This document shows positions 33,371 through 40,899 of a stretch of DNA of 42,294 nucleotides, piece by piece. Each line of letters begins with the position of its first letter. The first letter of the stretch is position 1. The notes under the pieces were generated by a model. The model saw nothing but the letters and a program-made list of their open reading frames with translations. It had not been told where the DNA came from and did no database searches. Origin of the DNA: Gluconobacter kondonii. Its GTDB lineage: Bacteria > Pseudomonadota > Alphaproteobacteria > Acetobacterales > Acetobacteraceae. The stretch spans positions 1 through 42,294 of the forward strand of contig NZ_BEWP01000018.1 of the NCBI RefSeq assembly GCF_002723995.1. The letters run 5' to 3'. The translations under genes were made by a program, and so were the position numbers.

Positions 33371-35254
33371 TTATTGCTGGAATGGGTAATACCGGAACGT
33401 CACATAGACTGTATGTCCATAGGTCGTGGGATCGACAGCATGGCCTGCGCCATCATTGCCCTTGAACGCGAACTTCCGGATATAGGTGTACTGGAGCCCT
33501 CCCATGACGCTGCCATAATGGCCGTCCAGAAAATGCCACCAACCGCCTGTCGTGAAAGCGGCAAGCGTTTTTGTCTGAGCGGAGCATGTTCCGAATTCGT
33601 ATTCACACCCGGACAGGTTCAGATCTGTTGCGCCATAGCCGTGCTGAAGCCCGTCCGCGCCCAGATAAGTGCGGCGTCCGGCAGTCTCTACGCCTCCATA
33701 GGTGTAGAGCAGAACAGAACGCGCCGGATGGCCTACAAGGCCCAGAGAACCCATGATTTCCGGTACAGGACTGGGGTTTCCGTTTTTGTCGAATGTCGTG
33801 TCGGGGAGGAGGGTTGGTCCGTAACGTCCCACGCCCTGACCGGCCAAGACGTTACCAGTCAGTTGTAGTTTATCCGTTCCGAGCGGTACAGTCATGCCAG
33901 CTCCCACACCCCCGCCGAACTGGGTGCTTTTATGGGTATGGTTCTCGCCCGGGGGCTGGATCAGGCCTCGGAACCATCGACCTAAGCCAAAAACTTCGTA
34001 ATGTCCGAAAGACGTATCAACAGCTGCTTTGAGAACGATGTCAGGTGCTGGATTGTAGCTGTACTGCGTATTGGGATTCAGCAATACGCCACCTGCATTG
34101 GAGTAAAAGACACGCGGTCCGGCCAGACGACCATAGCTTGCGGGAAGCGTGCCACCTGAACTAAGGGAGTCTGAAAAAGCTACCGTTGCTTGAGGGTCCT
34201 CGACAGACAATGCCAGCCAGTATTTTTGAGCCCAGTCTTTGGCGATCCGGACCTGTGGGACGCGTGTGAAGGTAATTCCGGGGATCTGGTTGTTATCCGT
34301 CACGGCAGGGAGCTGTTCCTGACGGGGAATGACACCCTTGGCATAGTTGGTCGTCAGACTCCATGCCTGTCCCATAAGGACATGCAGCCCCCAGTCCTTC
34401 TCAGTGAATGTGAAGTACCCCTGACGCAAACGAGGTGTATAACCATTGATCTGCACGCTGTTGGTTGTGCCACCGGAGCCACCAAAATCGGCTTCAACAT
34501 ACGCTTGAAGACGCACAGATTTGGTTGGGTTTGCTTCCAAAAGGGTGGAGAATCGCGTGAGCTGGGCCGAGAAACGTTCTTCGCTCAGTCCGTGATTGGG
34601 GCTGTTGGCATAGGGAAAGCCGTTCCATGCCGTCGCAGGCCCGCTGGTCAGGTTTGAACTCCGCCAGATGTTGGAGAAATCAATGAACCCACCGAGGCGA
34701 ACGGTCAGATTACCGATCTGGAAAACAGGTGGAAGATGGTCCACTTCGGTCTGCGTAATCGCGAGAGGGCTTGAGGAAGTCAGGTCAATGGATGTCCTAT
34801 GGGCTTCGTTATGCTGGGTTCCCAACCACTGGAATAACGGCGGCGGTGTTTGGTGAGTGGCGGTGGGGGCCGGGGGGGAAGTCGCCGGTATGCTGGCTTG
34901 AGGGAGGCCAGCCGTCGAGATTGGCATAACTCCAGTTGGGTGAGGTGAAAGAGCCTCCCCGATGTGGGGTGTTTCGAATCCCGCTGTTGTTTTACGGGGC
35001 GCGAAAGCTGCTTTCGTGGCGCGAGGATGCGTTGTTTGTGAAGAGGTTTTGGTGTGTCGACGCTCCTCAATAGCCTGCAACCGACCTTCCAGCATACGCA
35101 TTTCGGCTTTGATGGCGGCCAGTTCCTGGTCGTCAGAACTTTGGGCAAATGCCGTCGTAGGGCCCGTGATGAAAATGACGGCACTCAATAGCAGTCTGCA
35201 TCGTCTGGGCAGATGTTGCCCCGCGATCTTCAGGCCACCACCAAAAGGAGACAC
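33371..35254 (-). CDS. Outer-membrane porin with N-terminal coiled coil (DcaP-like)
   Basis: A 627-aa porin. A long signal peptide (LLLSAVIFITGPTTAFAQ) is followed by a short coiled coil (DDQELAAIKAEMRMLEGRLQAIEER), a Pro/Thr-rich linker (about residues 65-155), then the barrel starting at LTVRLGGFIDFSNIW and ending FRYYPFQQ. A terminal aromatic-rich strand is expected for insertion. The coiled-coil start and FERLQAYVEADFGG-type strands resemble DcaP/trimeric porins. The start is GTG 35254 with AAGGA 8 nt upstream; no ATG is in frame near it. Upstream lies an FNR-type box. It may let sugars or acids through for the neighbouring MFS transporter (inferred). Confidence 0.82.
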   Translation of the reverse strand: MSPFGGGLKIAGQHLPRRCRLLLSAVIFITGPTTAFAQSSDDQELAAIKAEMRMLEGRLQAIEERRHTKTSSQTTHPRATKAAFAPRKTTAGFETPHIGEALSPHPTGVMPISTAGLPQASIPATSPPAPTATHQTPPPLFQWLGTQHNEAHRTSIDLTSSSPLAITQTEVDHLPPVFQIGNLTVRLGGFIDFSNIWRSSNLTSGPATAWNGFPYANSPNHGLSEERFSAQLTRFSTLLEANPTKSVRLQAYVEADFGGSGGTTNSVQINGYTPRLRQGYFTFTEKDWGLHVLMGQAWSLTTNYAKGVIPRQEQLPAVTDNNQIPGITFTRVPQVRIAKDWAQKYWLALSVEDPQATVAFSDSLSSGGTLPASYGRLAGPRVFYSNAGGVLLNPNTQYSYNPAPDIVLKAAVDTSFGHYEVFGLGRWFRGLIQPPGENHTHKSTQFGGGVGAGMTVPLGTDKLQLTGNVLAGQGVGRYGPTLLPDTTFDKNGNPSPVPEIMGSLGLVGHPARSVLLYTYGGVETAGRRTYLGADGLQHGYGATDLNLSGCEYEFGTCSAQTKTLAAFTTGGWWHFLDGHYGSVMGGLQYTYIRKFAFKGNDGAGHAVDPTTYGHTVYVTFRYYPFQQ

Positions 35255-35599
35255 ATTTTATCCTTTCCGCAAATGCAGGCATATCTAACGCCCGCCTCTT
35301 GCAAGGGTTATCGGCTGATACACCCGCAAAGGATACTTACGCGGTCGTGGAAGTTTAAATATTGATCTGGGTCAATATGTTTGAATTTTTGCGGGATGAA
35401 GTCTGTTTTTTAACCGTATTATTTCTAGAGGCGACCTGTGCCGAAATGGGGCGAGAGGAAGCTGTATCGAAGTATGGTGGGCTCACAGCTCCACGAGGCT
35501 CAGTTCTGGCGTTTTAATCCTGCTTTCCATATCTGTTTGATCTGGAAAGCAGGATTTTCCATTAAAATCCATCAGTTCCTAAATCATGGACCACTACTA
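35255..35599. promoter_or_regulatory. Porin upstream region with FNR-type box
   Basis: A 345-bp intergenic region without a supportable protein gene. It holds TTGATCTGGGTCAA (35362-35375), which matches the FNR/FixK consensus TTGAT-N4-ATCAA in 9 of 10 fixed positions. With its centre at 35368.5 it could act at about -41.5 for a minus-strand start near 35327, where a weak -10 TAAGTA lies, serving the porin. On the plus strand TATTAT (35417-35422) would put it near -61.5. A separate long hairpin is listed below. Confidence 0.5.
35516..35560 (+). terminator. Perfect 13-bp hairpin with plus-strand T tract
   Basis: AATCCTGCTTTCC (35516-35528) and GGAAAGCAGGATT (35544-35556) pair perfectly around a 15-nt loop. 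The plus strand continues TTTTCC, while the minus strand continues AAAAC, so it fits a plus-strand terminator better. No plus-strand gene is known in front of it. It lies 44 bp past the xylB stop and may alternatively mark the end of the xylB transcript. Confidence 0.55.
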
Positions 35600-37075
35600 T
35601 CAATTTTTTCTCAGGGATGCTGTTTTTACTGCTACGAGACCTGGATAGAGTGCGCGATATTCCGCATAGGCAGTATCATACGCATGACGCAGTGATGCAT
35701 CAGGAAAAACAACTCCCGCGCGCTTGGGTGACAGACATACTGCCTCTACATCCTCACCTGTCACAGCCAAACGAGCCAGTCGCGCTGCTCCGAATGCTCC
35801 TCCTGTCTCGCCATTCGCCAAACGATACAAAGGAATTCCCAGCACTGAAGCAAGGATTGCAACCCACAGAGGGCTCCGCGAACCACCACCGATGACCGAT
35901 GCTTCTGTTATTTCGGATCCGGACGCCCTCAGTCCCTCTAGAGCATCGCGGAAAGAAAATGCGACCCCTTCCAGCACAGCCTGGGTCATTTGCGCGCGTG
36001 TCGTATCCTGTGAAAGGAGGGCGAAGCCACCGCGTACCGCTCCATCATTGTGAGGTGTACGTTCACCTGAAAGATAGGGCGCAAACAGGACGGGCGAGGG
36101 GGCGTCAGGCGATTCAGGCAACTCGGCCAGAAGCTCTGTCTCCTTCATTCCTGTCACTCGTGACCACCATGCCAGTGACGCCGCCGCTGAGAGTGTCACG
36201 CCCATCTGATGCCAGACGCTCGGCACGGCATGGCAGAACGCGTGAATGGCATCCCGACCACCCCCACGATACGAATCTGTCGTCACCCAGACCACTCCCG
36301 AGGTTCCTAATGACAGAAAAGCATCGCCTGGTTTTGTCGCACCTAACCCGACCGCGCCGGCTGCATTGTCTCCTGCACCACCTGCAAAGACTGGCGCTTT
36401 TCGCATTCCCCAGCGCTGCACCAGATCGGGCTTGAGAAAGCCAGCTGCCTCGCTTCCCTCTCGCAACGTCGGCATGTGGGACAGCGCCAGCCCCGTTGCC
36501 GACAGCGCCTCTTCTGACCAACGGCGCTGTCCGACATCAAGCCATAACGTGCCGGATGCGTCGGACATGTCCTCGATCGCTTCGCCTGTCATGGCAAAGC
36601 GAAGCCACGCCTTGGGCAGAAGTACGAGACGCGTCTTTGCAAAAATGTCCTTTTCATGTTCTGCGACCCAGATCAGCTTTGGCGCTGTGAATCCCGGCAT
36701 GGCGATATTGCCGGTTACTGCGCGGCTCTCAGGGAAGCGACGTTCGAATATCGCGCACTCGGCCTCGGCCCTCGTGTCATTCCATAATATGCAGGGACGA
36801 AGCACCTTACCTTCACCGTCAAGCAGGACGGCGCCATGCTGCTGCCCTGAAAGGCCGATGCCCGTAACTTTCGATACTTCGGATGGATAGGCCTTTGCCA
36901 GCGCGTCGATGGCCGCGAAGGTGGCTATGAGCCAGTCCTCTGGGTTTTGTTCGCTCCATCCCTCATGAGGGCGCGAGACCTCCAGCTTTGCTGTTTCTGA
37001 GGCAAGCACCTGCTGAGCCTCGTCCACAAGCACTGCCTTTACTCCCGATGTACCTAAATCGATCCCGATATACAT
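35600..37075 (-). CDS. xylB: Xylulokinase
   Basis: A 491-aa FGGY-family kinase phosphorylating D-xylulose to xylulose 5-phosphate, feeding the pentose phosphate pathway, the central route in acetic acid bacteria. Visible motifs: GIDLGTSGVKAVLVDE (phosphate loop), GIGLSGQQHGAVLLD (xylulokinase type), WNDTRAEAECAIFE, MLPKAWLRF-type lid, catalytic-base region GGAGDNAAGAVGLG and GGGSRSPLWVAILASVLG. ATG 37075 has AGGG a few nt upstream and opens directly at the first strand; the frame upstream to 37138 gives an unlikely polar leader. It is preceded by the nsrR-like gene on the same strand with a 240-bp gap. Confidence 0.93.
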   Translation of the reverse strand: MYIGIDLGTSGVKAVLVDEAQQVLASETAKLEVSRPHEGWSEQNPEDWLIATFAAIDALAKAYPSEVSKVTGIGLSGQQHGAVLLDGEGKVLRPCILWNDTRAEAECAIFERRFPESRAVTGNIAMPGFTAPKLIWVAEHEKDIFAKTRLVLLPKAWLRFAMTGEAIEDMSDASGTLWLDVGQRRWSEEALSATGLALSHMPTLREGSEAAGFLKPDLVQRWGMRKAPVFAGGAGDNAAGAVGLGATKPGDAFLSLGTSGVVWVTTDSYRGGGRDAIHAFCHAVPSVWHQMGVTLSAAASLAWWSRVTGMKETELLAELPESPDAPSPVLFAPYLSGERTPHNDGAVRGGFALLSQDTTRAQMTQAVLEGVAFSFRDALEGLRASGSEITEASVIGGGSRSPLWVAILASVLGIPLYRLANGETGGAFGAARLARLAVTGEDVEAVCLSPKRAGVVFPDASLRHAYDTAYAEYRALYPGLVAVKTASLRKN

Positions 37076-37317
37076 CTGTCGCCCTGCCATTTCATTCGGC
37101 TGTAAGTCTGGACCTGTTTGTACCTTATGGCGCGCCACGTTTGTGTGAAGTGTGAAGGATGACAGTTTCTCGTTTTAAGAATTGTTTTGAGGGGCTGGTT
37201 ACCGAAGGCTGGTAAGATAATACGGAAAACTGTTTGCCCTCTCCAGCCCGTTAATATGGTTCATGACAATAACGAGTTTTCTTTATTTCAGATAAAAATT
37301 CGCAACATGAACTGAAT

Positions 37318-37788
37318 TCAGACATCTTCTGCATTGTCTCTGGAGGATTGTACCAGTTCTGGAAATAATCTGCTGAGATCAGCCGGTTTCAGGAGATCGG
37401 CAAGGGTGTAACGATCCAGAACACTTAAAAAAGCATTCAGGGCTTCTCCCAAAATGCCACGTAACTGACAGCTGGGTGCTAGGAGACATGCCCGCCCACC
37501 CGTAGACACACCGTCGCAGTCTACAAGCATCATGTCTTCTTCAGTAAAACGCACCACAGTTCCGATGATGATGTCTGCGGGAGGGTGACTCAAGACCAGT
37601 CCACCGCCACGTCCGCGGATTGTCTTGATAAAACCTCCCTGTCCCAAGCGATGCACCACCTTCACAAGATGGTTTTCAGAGATTTTGTAGGCCTCTGCGA
37701 TGTCTCGGATCGAGACGCGGATGTTTGGACGCGCACCAAGATAAAGAAGGGTCCGCAAGGCATAATCAGTGTGAAGGGTCAGACGCAT
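37318..37788 (-). CDS. nsrR: NsrR, Rrf2-family nitric-oxide-sensing repressor
   Basis: A 156-aa Rrf2 regulator. The winged helix (residues 1-65) contains RLTLHTDYALRTLLYLG, VSIRDIAEAYKISENHLVKVVHRL and the wing GRGGGLVLS. Three cysteines that would hold an iron-sulfur cluster lie at 91, 101 and 107 (DC-X9-C-LLAPS-C); the first spacing is longer than in E. coli NsrR (91, 96, 102). NsrR loses repression when NO attacks the cluster. It is divergent from hmp across a 79-bp gap that contains a well-formed NsrR operator, which supports the call strongly. AAGGA precedes its ATG by 6 nt. Confidence 0.92.
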   Translation of the reverse strand: MRLTLHTDYALRTLLYLGARPNIRVSIRDIAEAYKISENHLVKVVHRLGQGGFIKTIRGRGGGLVLSHPPADIIIGTVVRFTEEDMMLVDCDGVSTGGRACLLAPSCQLRGILGEALNAFLSVLDRYTLADLLKPADLSRLFPELVQSSRDNAEDV

Positions 37789-37805
37789 ACGAGTCCTTTG
37801 ACAGA

Positions 37806-37852
37806 TTGACAGGCAGAAGTCACGACCATATAGGTGTATTTAATATACATCT
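37806..37852 (+). promoter_or_regulatory. hmp promoter with NsrR operator
   Basis: TTGACA (37806-37811) and TATAGG (37829-37834) are spaced by 17 nt, a good sigma-70 promoter for hmp. An operator AGGTGTAT (37832-37839), 5-nt centre TTAAT, ATACATCT (37845-37852) has the layout of the NsrR consensus AGATGYAT-N5-ATRCATCT with one mismatch. It overlaps the -10, so NsrR binding would block polymerase. Confidence 0.88.
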
Positions 37853-37867
37853 TTAAAAGGACCGACC

Positions 37868-39046
37868 ATGTCCACTTCAGATCGTAGTCTCACTCCAGAC
37901 GTCATTGCCATCATCAAAGCCACCGTCCCAGCGCTGGAAGCCCATGGGCTGGCAATCACGACCGAGATGTACAGCCGTCTTTTGGCCAATTCCGCTATTT
38001 CCGAGTTGTTCGACCCAACGCATCAATCCAAAGGAACGCAACCTAGAGCGCTTGCCATGGCCGTTTTGGCCTATGCCAAGAACATAGATAATCTCGGTGT
38101 CATGGGGGGAGCCGTAGAGCGGATTGCTCAGAAGCATGTCAGTCTGGAAATTTTGCCGGAGCATTATCCACATGTCGCAACAGCCTTGTTGGGTGCGATC
38201 AAACATGTGCTCGGTGATGCCGCGACACCGGCTATTCTTGATGCTTGGGGTCGTGCTTACTGGGCTCTGGCCGATATTCTGATCGGCCGCGAACATCAGC
38301 TCTATGATGTCAGCACTCACGCTGAGGGAGGTTGGACCGGCTGGCGTAATTTCAAGATCGTCCAGGCAATTCGCGAATGTGAAAATGTTACGACGCTTGA
38401 ACTGAGGCCCGTGGACGGCAAGACTGTCATCCAGCCGGTTCCAGGTCAGTATCTTGGTGTGGACCTGGATATTCCAGGTCATGGTCAGACGCGCCGCAAC
38501 TATAGCATTACGTCTAGACCGAACCATGAAGTCTACGCCATCAGCGTACGCCATGTGCAGGATGGGGTCGTCTCTTCATGGTTAAACAGTCATAATTGTG
38601 AAGGTCATGAGGTTCGCTTGTCACCGCCTGCTGGTAACTTTATTCTCCCGGAACATTTTGATGCTCCGGTTGCCTTTGTTTTTGCAGGGATCGGTGCAAC
38701 GCCTATGATCGGTATGATTGAGGATCTGGCTGCCCGTTCCCATGGTCCCGCCGTTAGCATCGTGCAAATTGCTCACTCAGTGGATGCTGCGCCATTCTCC
38801 GGCCGTCTGGCAGATATCGTTCGTAAGTCGGGAGGGCGTATTACGCTTGGGACACGACTGACATCCATCGACGGACGTCCGGATGCAGAATGGATCGCGT
38901 CTCACATCCCGCATAACGCTACAATTTACCTGTGCGGCCCTGTTGATTTTATGCGCGATACGATTCAGGGGCTCCTCAAGATTGGCATTTCTACGGAACG
39001 TCTTCGTTATGAAACTTTCGGGCCAGATACAGGCGTTACAGATTAA
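37868..39046 (+). CDS. hmp: Flavohemoprotein, nitric oxide dioxygenase
   Basis: A 392-aa NO dioxygenase that turns NO and O2 into nitrate with NAD(P)H. The globin domain (about residues 8-145) has proximal His90 (AQKHVSL), distal Tyr35 and Gln58 (E. coli Tyr29 and Gln53). The FAD domain (about 155-265) carries RRNYSIT, and the NAD domain (270-390) carries FAGIGATPMIGM and LCGPVDFM; all domains are complete. AAAGGA lies 7-8 nt before the ATG. Regulation by NsrR is supported by the operator overlapping the promoter. A strong intrinsic terminator follows. The protein should protect against NO, including NO produced by other organisms. Confidence 0.96.
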   Translation: MSTSDRSLTPDVIAIIKATVPALEAHGLAITTEMYSRLLANSAISELFDPTHQSKGTQPRALAMAVLAYAKNIDNLGVMGGAVERIAQKHVSLEILPEHYPHVATALLGAIKHVLGDAATPAILDAWGRAYWALADILIGREHQLYDVSTHAEGGWTGWRNFKIVQAIRECENVTTLELRPVDGKTVIQPVPGQYLGVDLDIPGHGQTRRNYSITSRPNHEVYAISVRHVQDGVVSSWLNSHNCEGHEVRLSPPAGNFILPEHFDAPVAFVFAGIGATPMIGMIEDLAARSHGPAVSIVQIAHSVDAAPFSGRLADIVRKSGGRITLGTRLTSIDGRPDAEWIASHIPHNATIYLCGPVDFMRDTIQGLLKIGISTERLRYETFGPDTGVTD

Positions 39047-39083
39047 CGCCTGAAGCCACATCGTCGATATTTATAATTAATAG

Positions 39084-39118
39084 ACATCCTGAGAAGAAAT
39101 TTTTTCAGGATGTTTTTA
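39084..39118 (+). terminator. Intrinsic terminator after hmp
   Basis: ACATCCTGA (39084-39092) pairs with TCAGGATGT (39105-39113), extended by three inner pairs, and is followed by TTTTTATA. It ends hmp and separates it from the tautomerase gene. Confidence 0.9.
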
Positions 39119-39170
39119 TAACATTAGAAATTTTTCTGTTTCTGAACACTTGATTCCGGGAGGAAGCGCC

Positions 39171-39551
39171 GTGCCATTATTGAATATCCATGTTGTTAAA
39201 GGCAGAACTTCAGATCAGACAACAACACTTCAGCAAGCTATTCATGATGCCATGCTGGAAGCATTCAGCGTTCCTGAACGCGATCGCTATCAGATTCTAA
39301 ATGAGCATGAGCCAGAGCATCTTGTCATGCAAGATACCGGTCTAGGTTTTGAACGTTCGGGTAATCGTGTTCTGATTCAGGTAGTCACGCGCCCACGTAC
39401 TCAGGAGATGAAAGAACGTTTTTATGCTCTACTGGTCGAGTATCTGGGAGAGCGATGCGCGTTATTACCTGAGGACATCATGGTTTCTTGCATCGAAAAC
39501 AGTGATGCTGATTGGAGTTTCGGGTTTGGTCGAGCTCAGTTCCTGAATGGG
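39171..39551 (+). CDS. Tautomerase family protein
   Basis: Start GTG 39171 puts Pro at position 2 (MPLLNIHVVKGRT), which becomes the catalytic N-terminal Pro1 after Met removal, as in 4-oxalocrotonate-like and MIF-like tautomerases. GGAGGA sits about 6-7 nt upstream; the in-frame TTG at 39150 has none. Length is about 129 aa (stop at 39558-39560 of the same frame), fitting the tautomerase_2 type (VPERDRYQILNEHEPEHLV, NRVLIQVVTRPRT, VSCIENSDADWSFGFGRAQF). The substrate is unknown. It sits 124 bp after hmp, behind a terminator, and its stop faces the Ldh-type gene. Confidence 0.85.
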
Positions 39552-39584
39552 GATCTGTAAATTATCTTTTCTCAAAACCTATAT

Positions 39585-40631
39585 TCATACTTTCAACCCA
39601 AGTATTTGTATGGTTTCGAAATCAACAGGAATGCCGTTTGTAGCGCGTCGTTTTGCTTCTTTCCATTCACGATCACCTGGTGCCATCACAGGATGCAGTG
39701 GATCCACTGACGGGCCACTACGCAGAAGCTCGAGATAGCGATTCATCGCCAGTTCATATGTGACGTGCCCGACAAACCTTGCCGGGTCTATTGCAATCGC
39801 AAAATGCCCGACATTCTGACGTTTTTGGTAGTTTTGCTCTTCATCTGTCCCGACCATGACGGGATCTAAGGCTGCTCCCGTCAACGCACCAGCCAGTATT
39901 GCCACCAATCCTGCCAATGCAGCGCCTTTGAACCCAAAACCTTCTCCGCCTAGGGGCTGAAGAAAGGATGCCGCCAACGCATCCTGTGTGGAGTGGCCAG
40001 CACTGTTTGCAGCGACGCCTGTTGGCAACTGAAGGCCCAACGAGCGATAAAGTTTCACCCGATTGAATGGGATTGAAGAAGTGGCGATGTCCATGAACCA
40101 TGGATCGGAGTTTTTTACAGGCGCCGCCATGGCAATGGGGTTTGTCCCATGGAATGGCTGCGCTCCTCCGAAAAGGGACACAGCAGCGTCAGAATTGCTC
40201 ATAATCAGGCTGATCATGCCATGTCGGGCGGCTTCCACCACATATGCGCCAGCCGCTCCAAAGTGAGAAGAGTGATGTACGCCTACGGTTCCGATTCCGG
40301 TCTCGCGGGCTAGTTGTACGGCCTCATTCATGGCGAGGTAGGCAGCAGGATGAGCAAGGCCGCCGTCAGCATTCAGTTGACCAGTCGCCGGCCCGGTTCT
40401 CTCAAAAATTATGGTGGGCCGACGATTGATCCCCCCAGTTTGAAGGAGTCGGACATAGTGGCCTACCAGACGAACGCCGTGACTATCTACGCCGATCCGC
40501 GATGCATGGATTAGCGCACGTGTGGTGGCTTCAGCATCCGTTTCCTGTGCGCCTGCTTGAATCAGCCGGGTTATCACTTGGTGGGAAAGGACATCTTCCG
40601 GATAATAATGAACATTCGTTATAGCATTCAC
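39585..40631 (-). CDS. Ldh/malate dehydrogenase family (type 2) oxidoreductase
   Basis: A 348-aa NAD(P)-dependent dehydrogenase of the Ldh_2 family (malate/L-lactate, ureidoglycolate, 2,3-diketogulonate or delta1-piperideine-2-carboxylate reductases). Diagnostic motifs are SRIGVDSHGVRLVGHYVRLL (from residue 44), GTVGVHHSSHFGAAGAYV with catalytic His near 120, MSNSDAA, and the cofactor region HGTNPIAMAAPV (161-172). It has no Rossmann fold. Which substrate it uses cannot be read from sequence. It lies behind the TonB-receptor fragment with a 268-bp gap, and its stop is 24 bp from that of the convergent tautomerase gene. A proline or hydroxyproline role would fit the region but is speculative. 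Confidence 0.88.
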   Translation of the reverse strand: MNAITNVHYYPEDVLSHQVITRLIQAGAQETDAEATTRALIHASRIGVDSHGVRLVGHYVRLLQTGGINRRPTIIFERTGPATGQLNADGGLAHPAAYLAMNEAVQLARETGIGTVGVHHSSHFGAAGAYVVEAARHGMISLIMSNSDAAVSLFGGAQPFHGTNPIAMAAPVKNSDPWFMDIATSSIPFNRVKLYRSLGLQLPTGVAANSAGHSTQDALAASFLQPLGGEGFGFKGAALAGLVAILAGALTGAALDPVMVGTDEEQNYQKRQNVGHFAIAIDPARFVGHVTYELAMNRYLELLRSGPSVDPLHPVMAPGDREWKEAKRRATNGIPVDFETIQILGLKV

Positions 40632-40899
40632 GAAAGAAATTCCACCTTTCTACGAAAAATCAAACCGTTTTGAACAAGTCTGTGATTAATCGGATCAATC
40701 CAGGGCGCCATCACAGCAGGTATCATACAATTTCTTGCCAGCTTACCAGCCTATAGATCAGTGTAAGACCAGATTGGATGGAGACATTGATGGCGCGGGT
40801 CTTGTCGTTTCTCATCCCGCTCTTCTTTTTATTTTCATCTCAACAACCTGCGGCCCATCAGAGAAAACTCTTTTGGATCGCAGGTTTTCATGATGGATT
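40632..40899. promoter_or_regulatory. Upstream region of Ldh gene, with possible hairpin
   Basis: A 268-bp gap holding no gene I can support. AACCTGCG (40845-40852) pairs with CGCAGGTT (40879-40886) with a 26-nt loop close to the TonB-receptor stop; it may be its weak terminator. The stretch 40632-40840 should hold the promoter of the Ldh gene; I see no clear hexamers. Confidence 0.35.

Noticed and set aside
35438-35695. An 85-codon plus-strand frame in the gap before xylB
   Set aside because: No Shine-Dalgarno, runs through the hairpin and into the xylB 3' end; composition is not protein-like.
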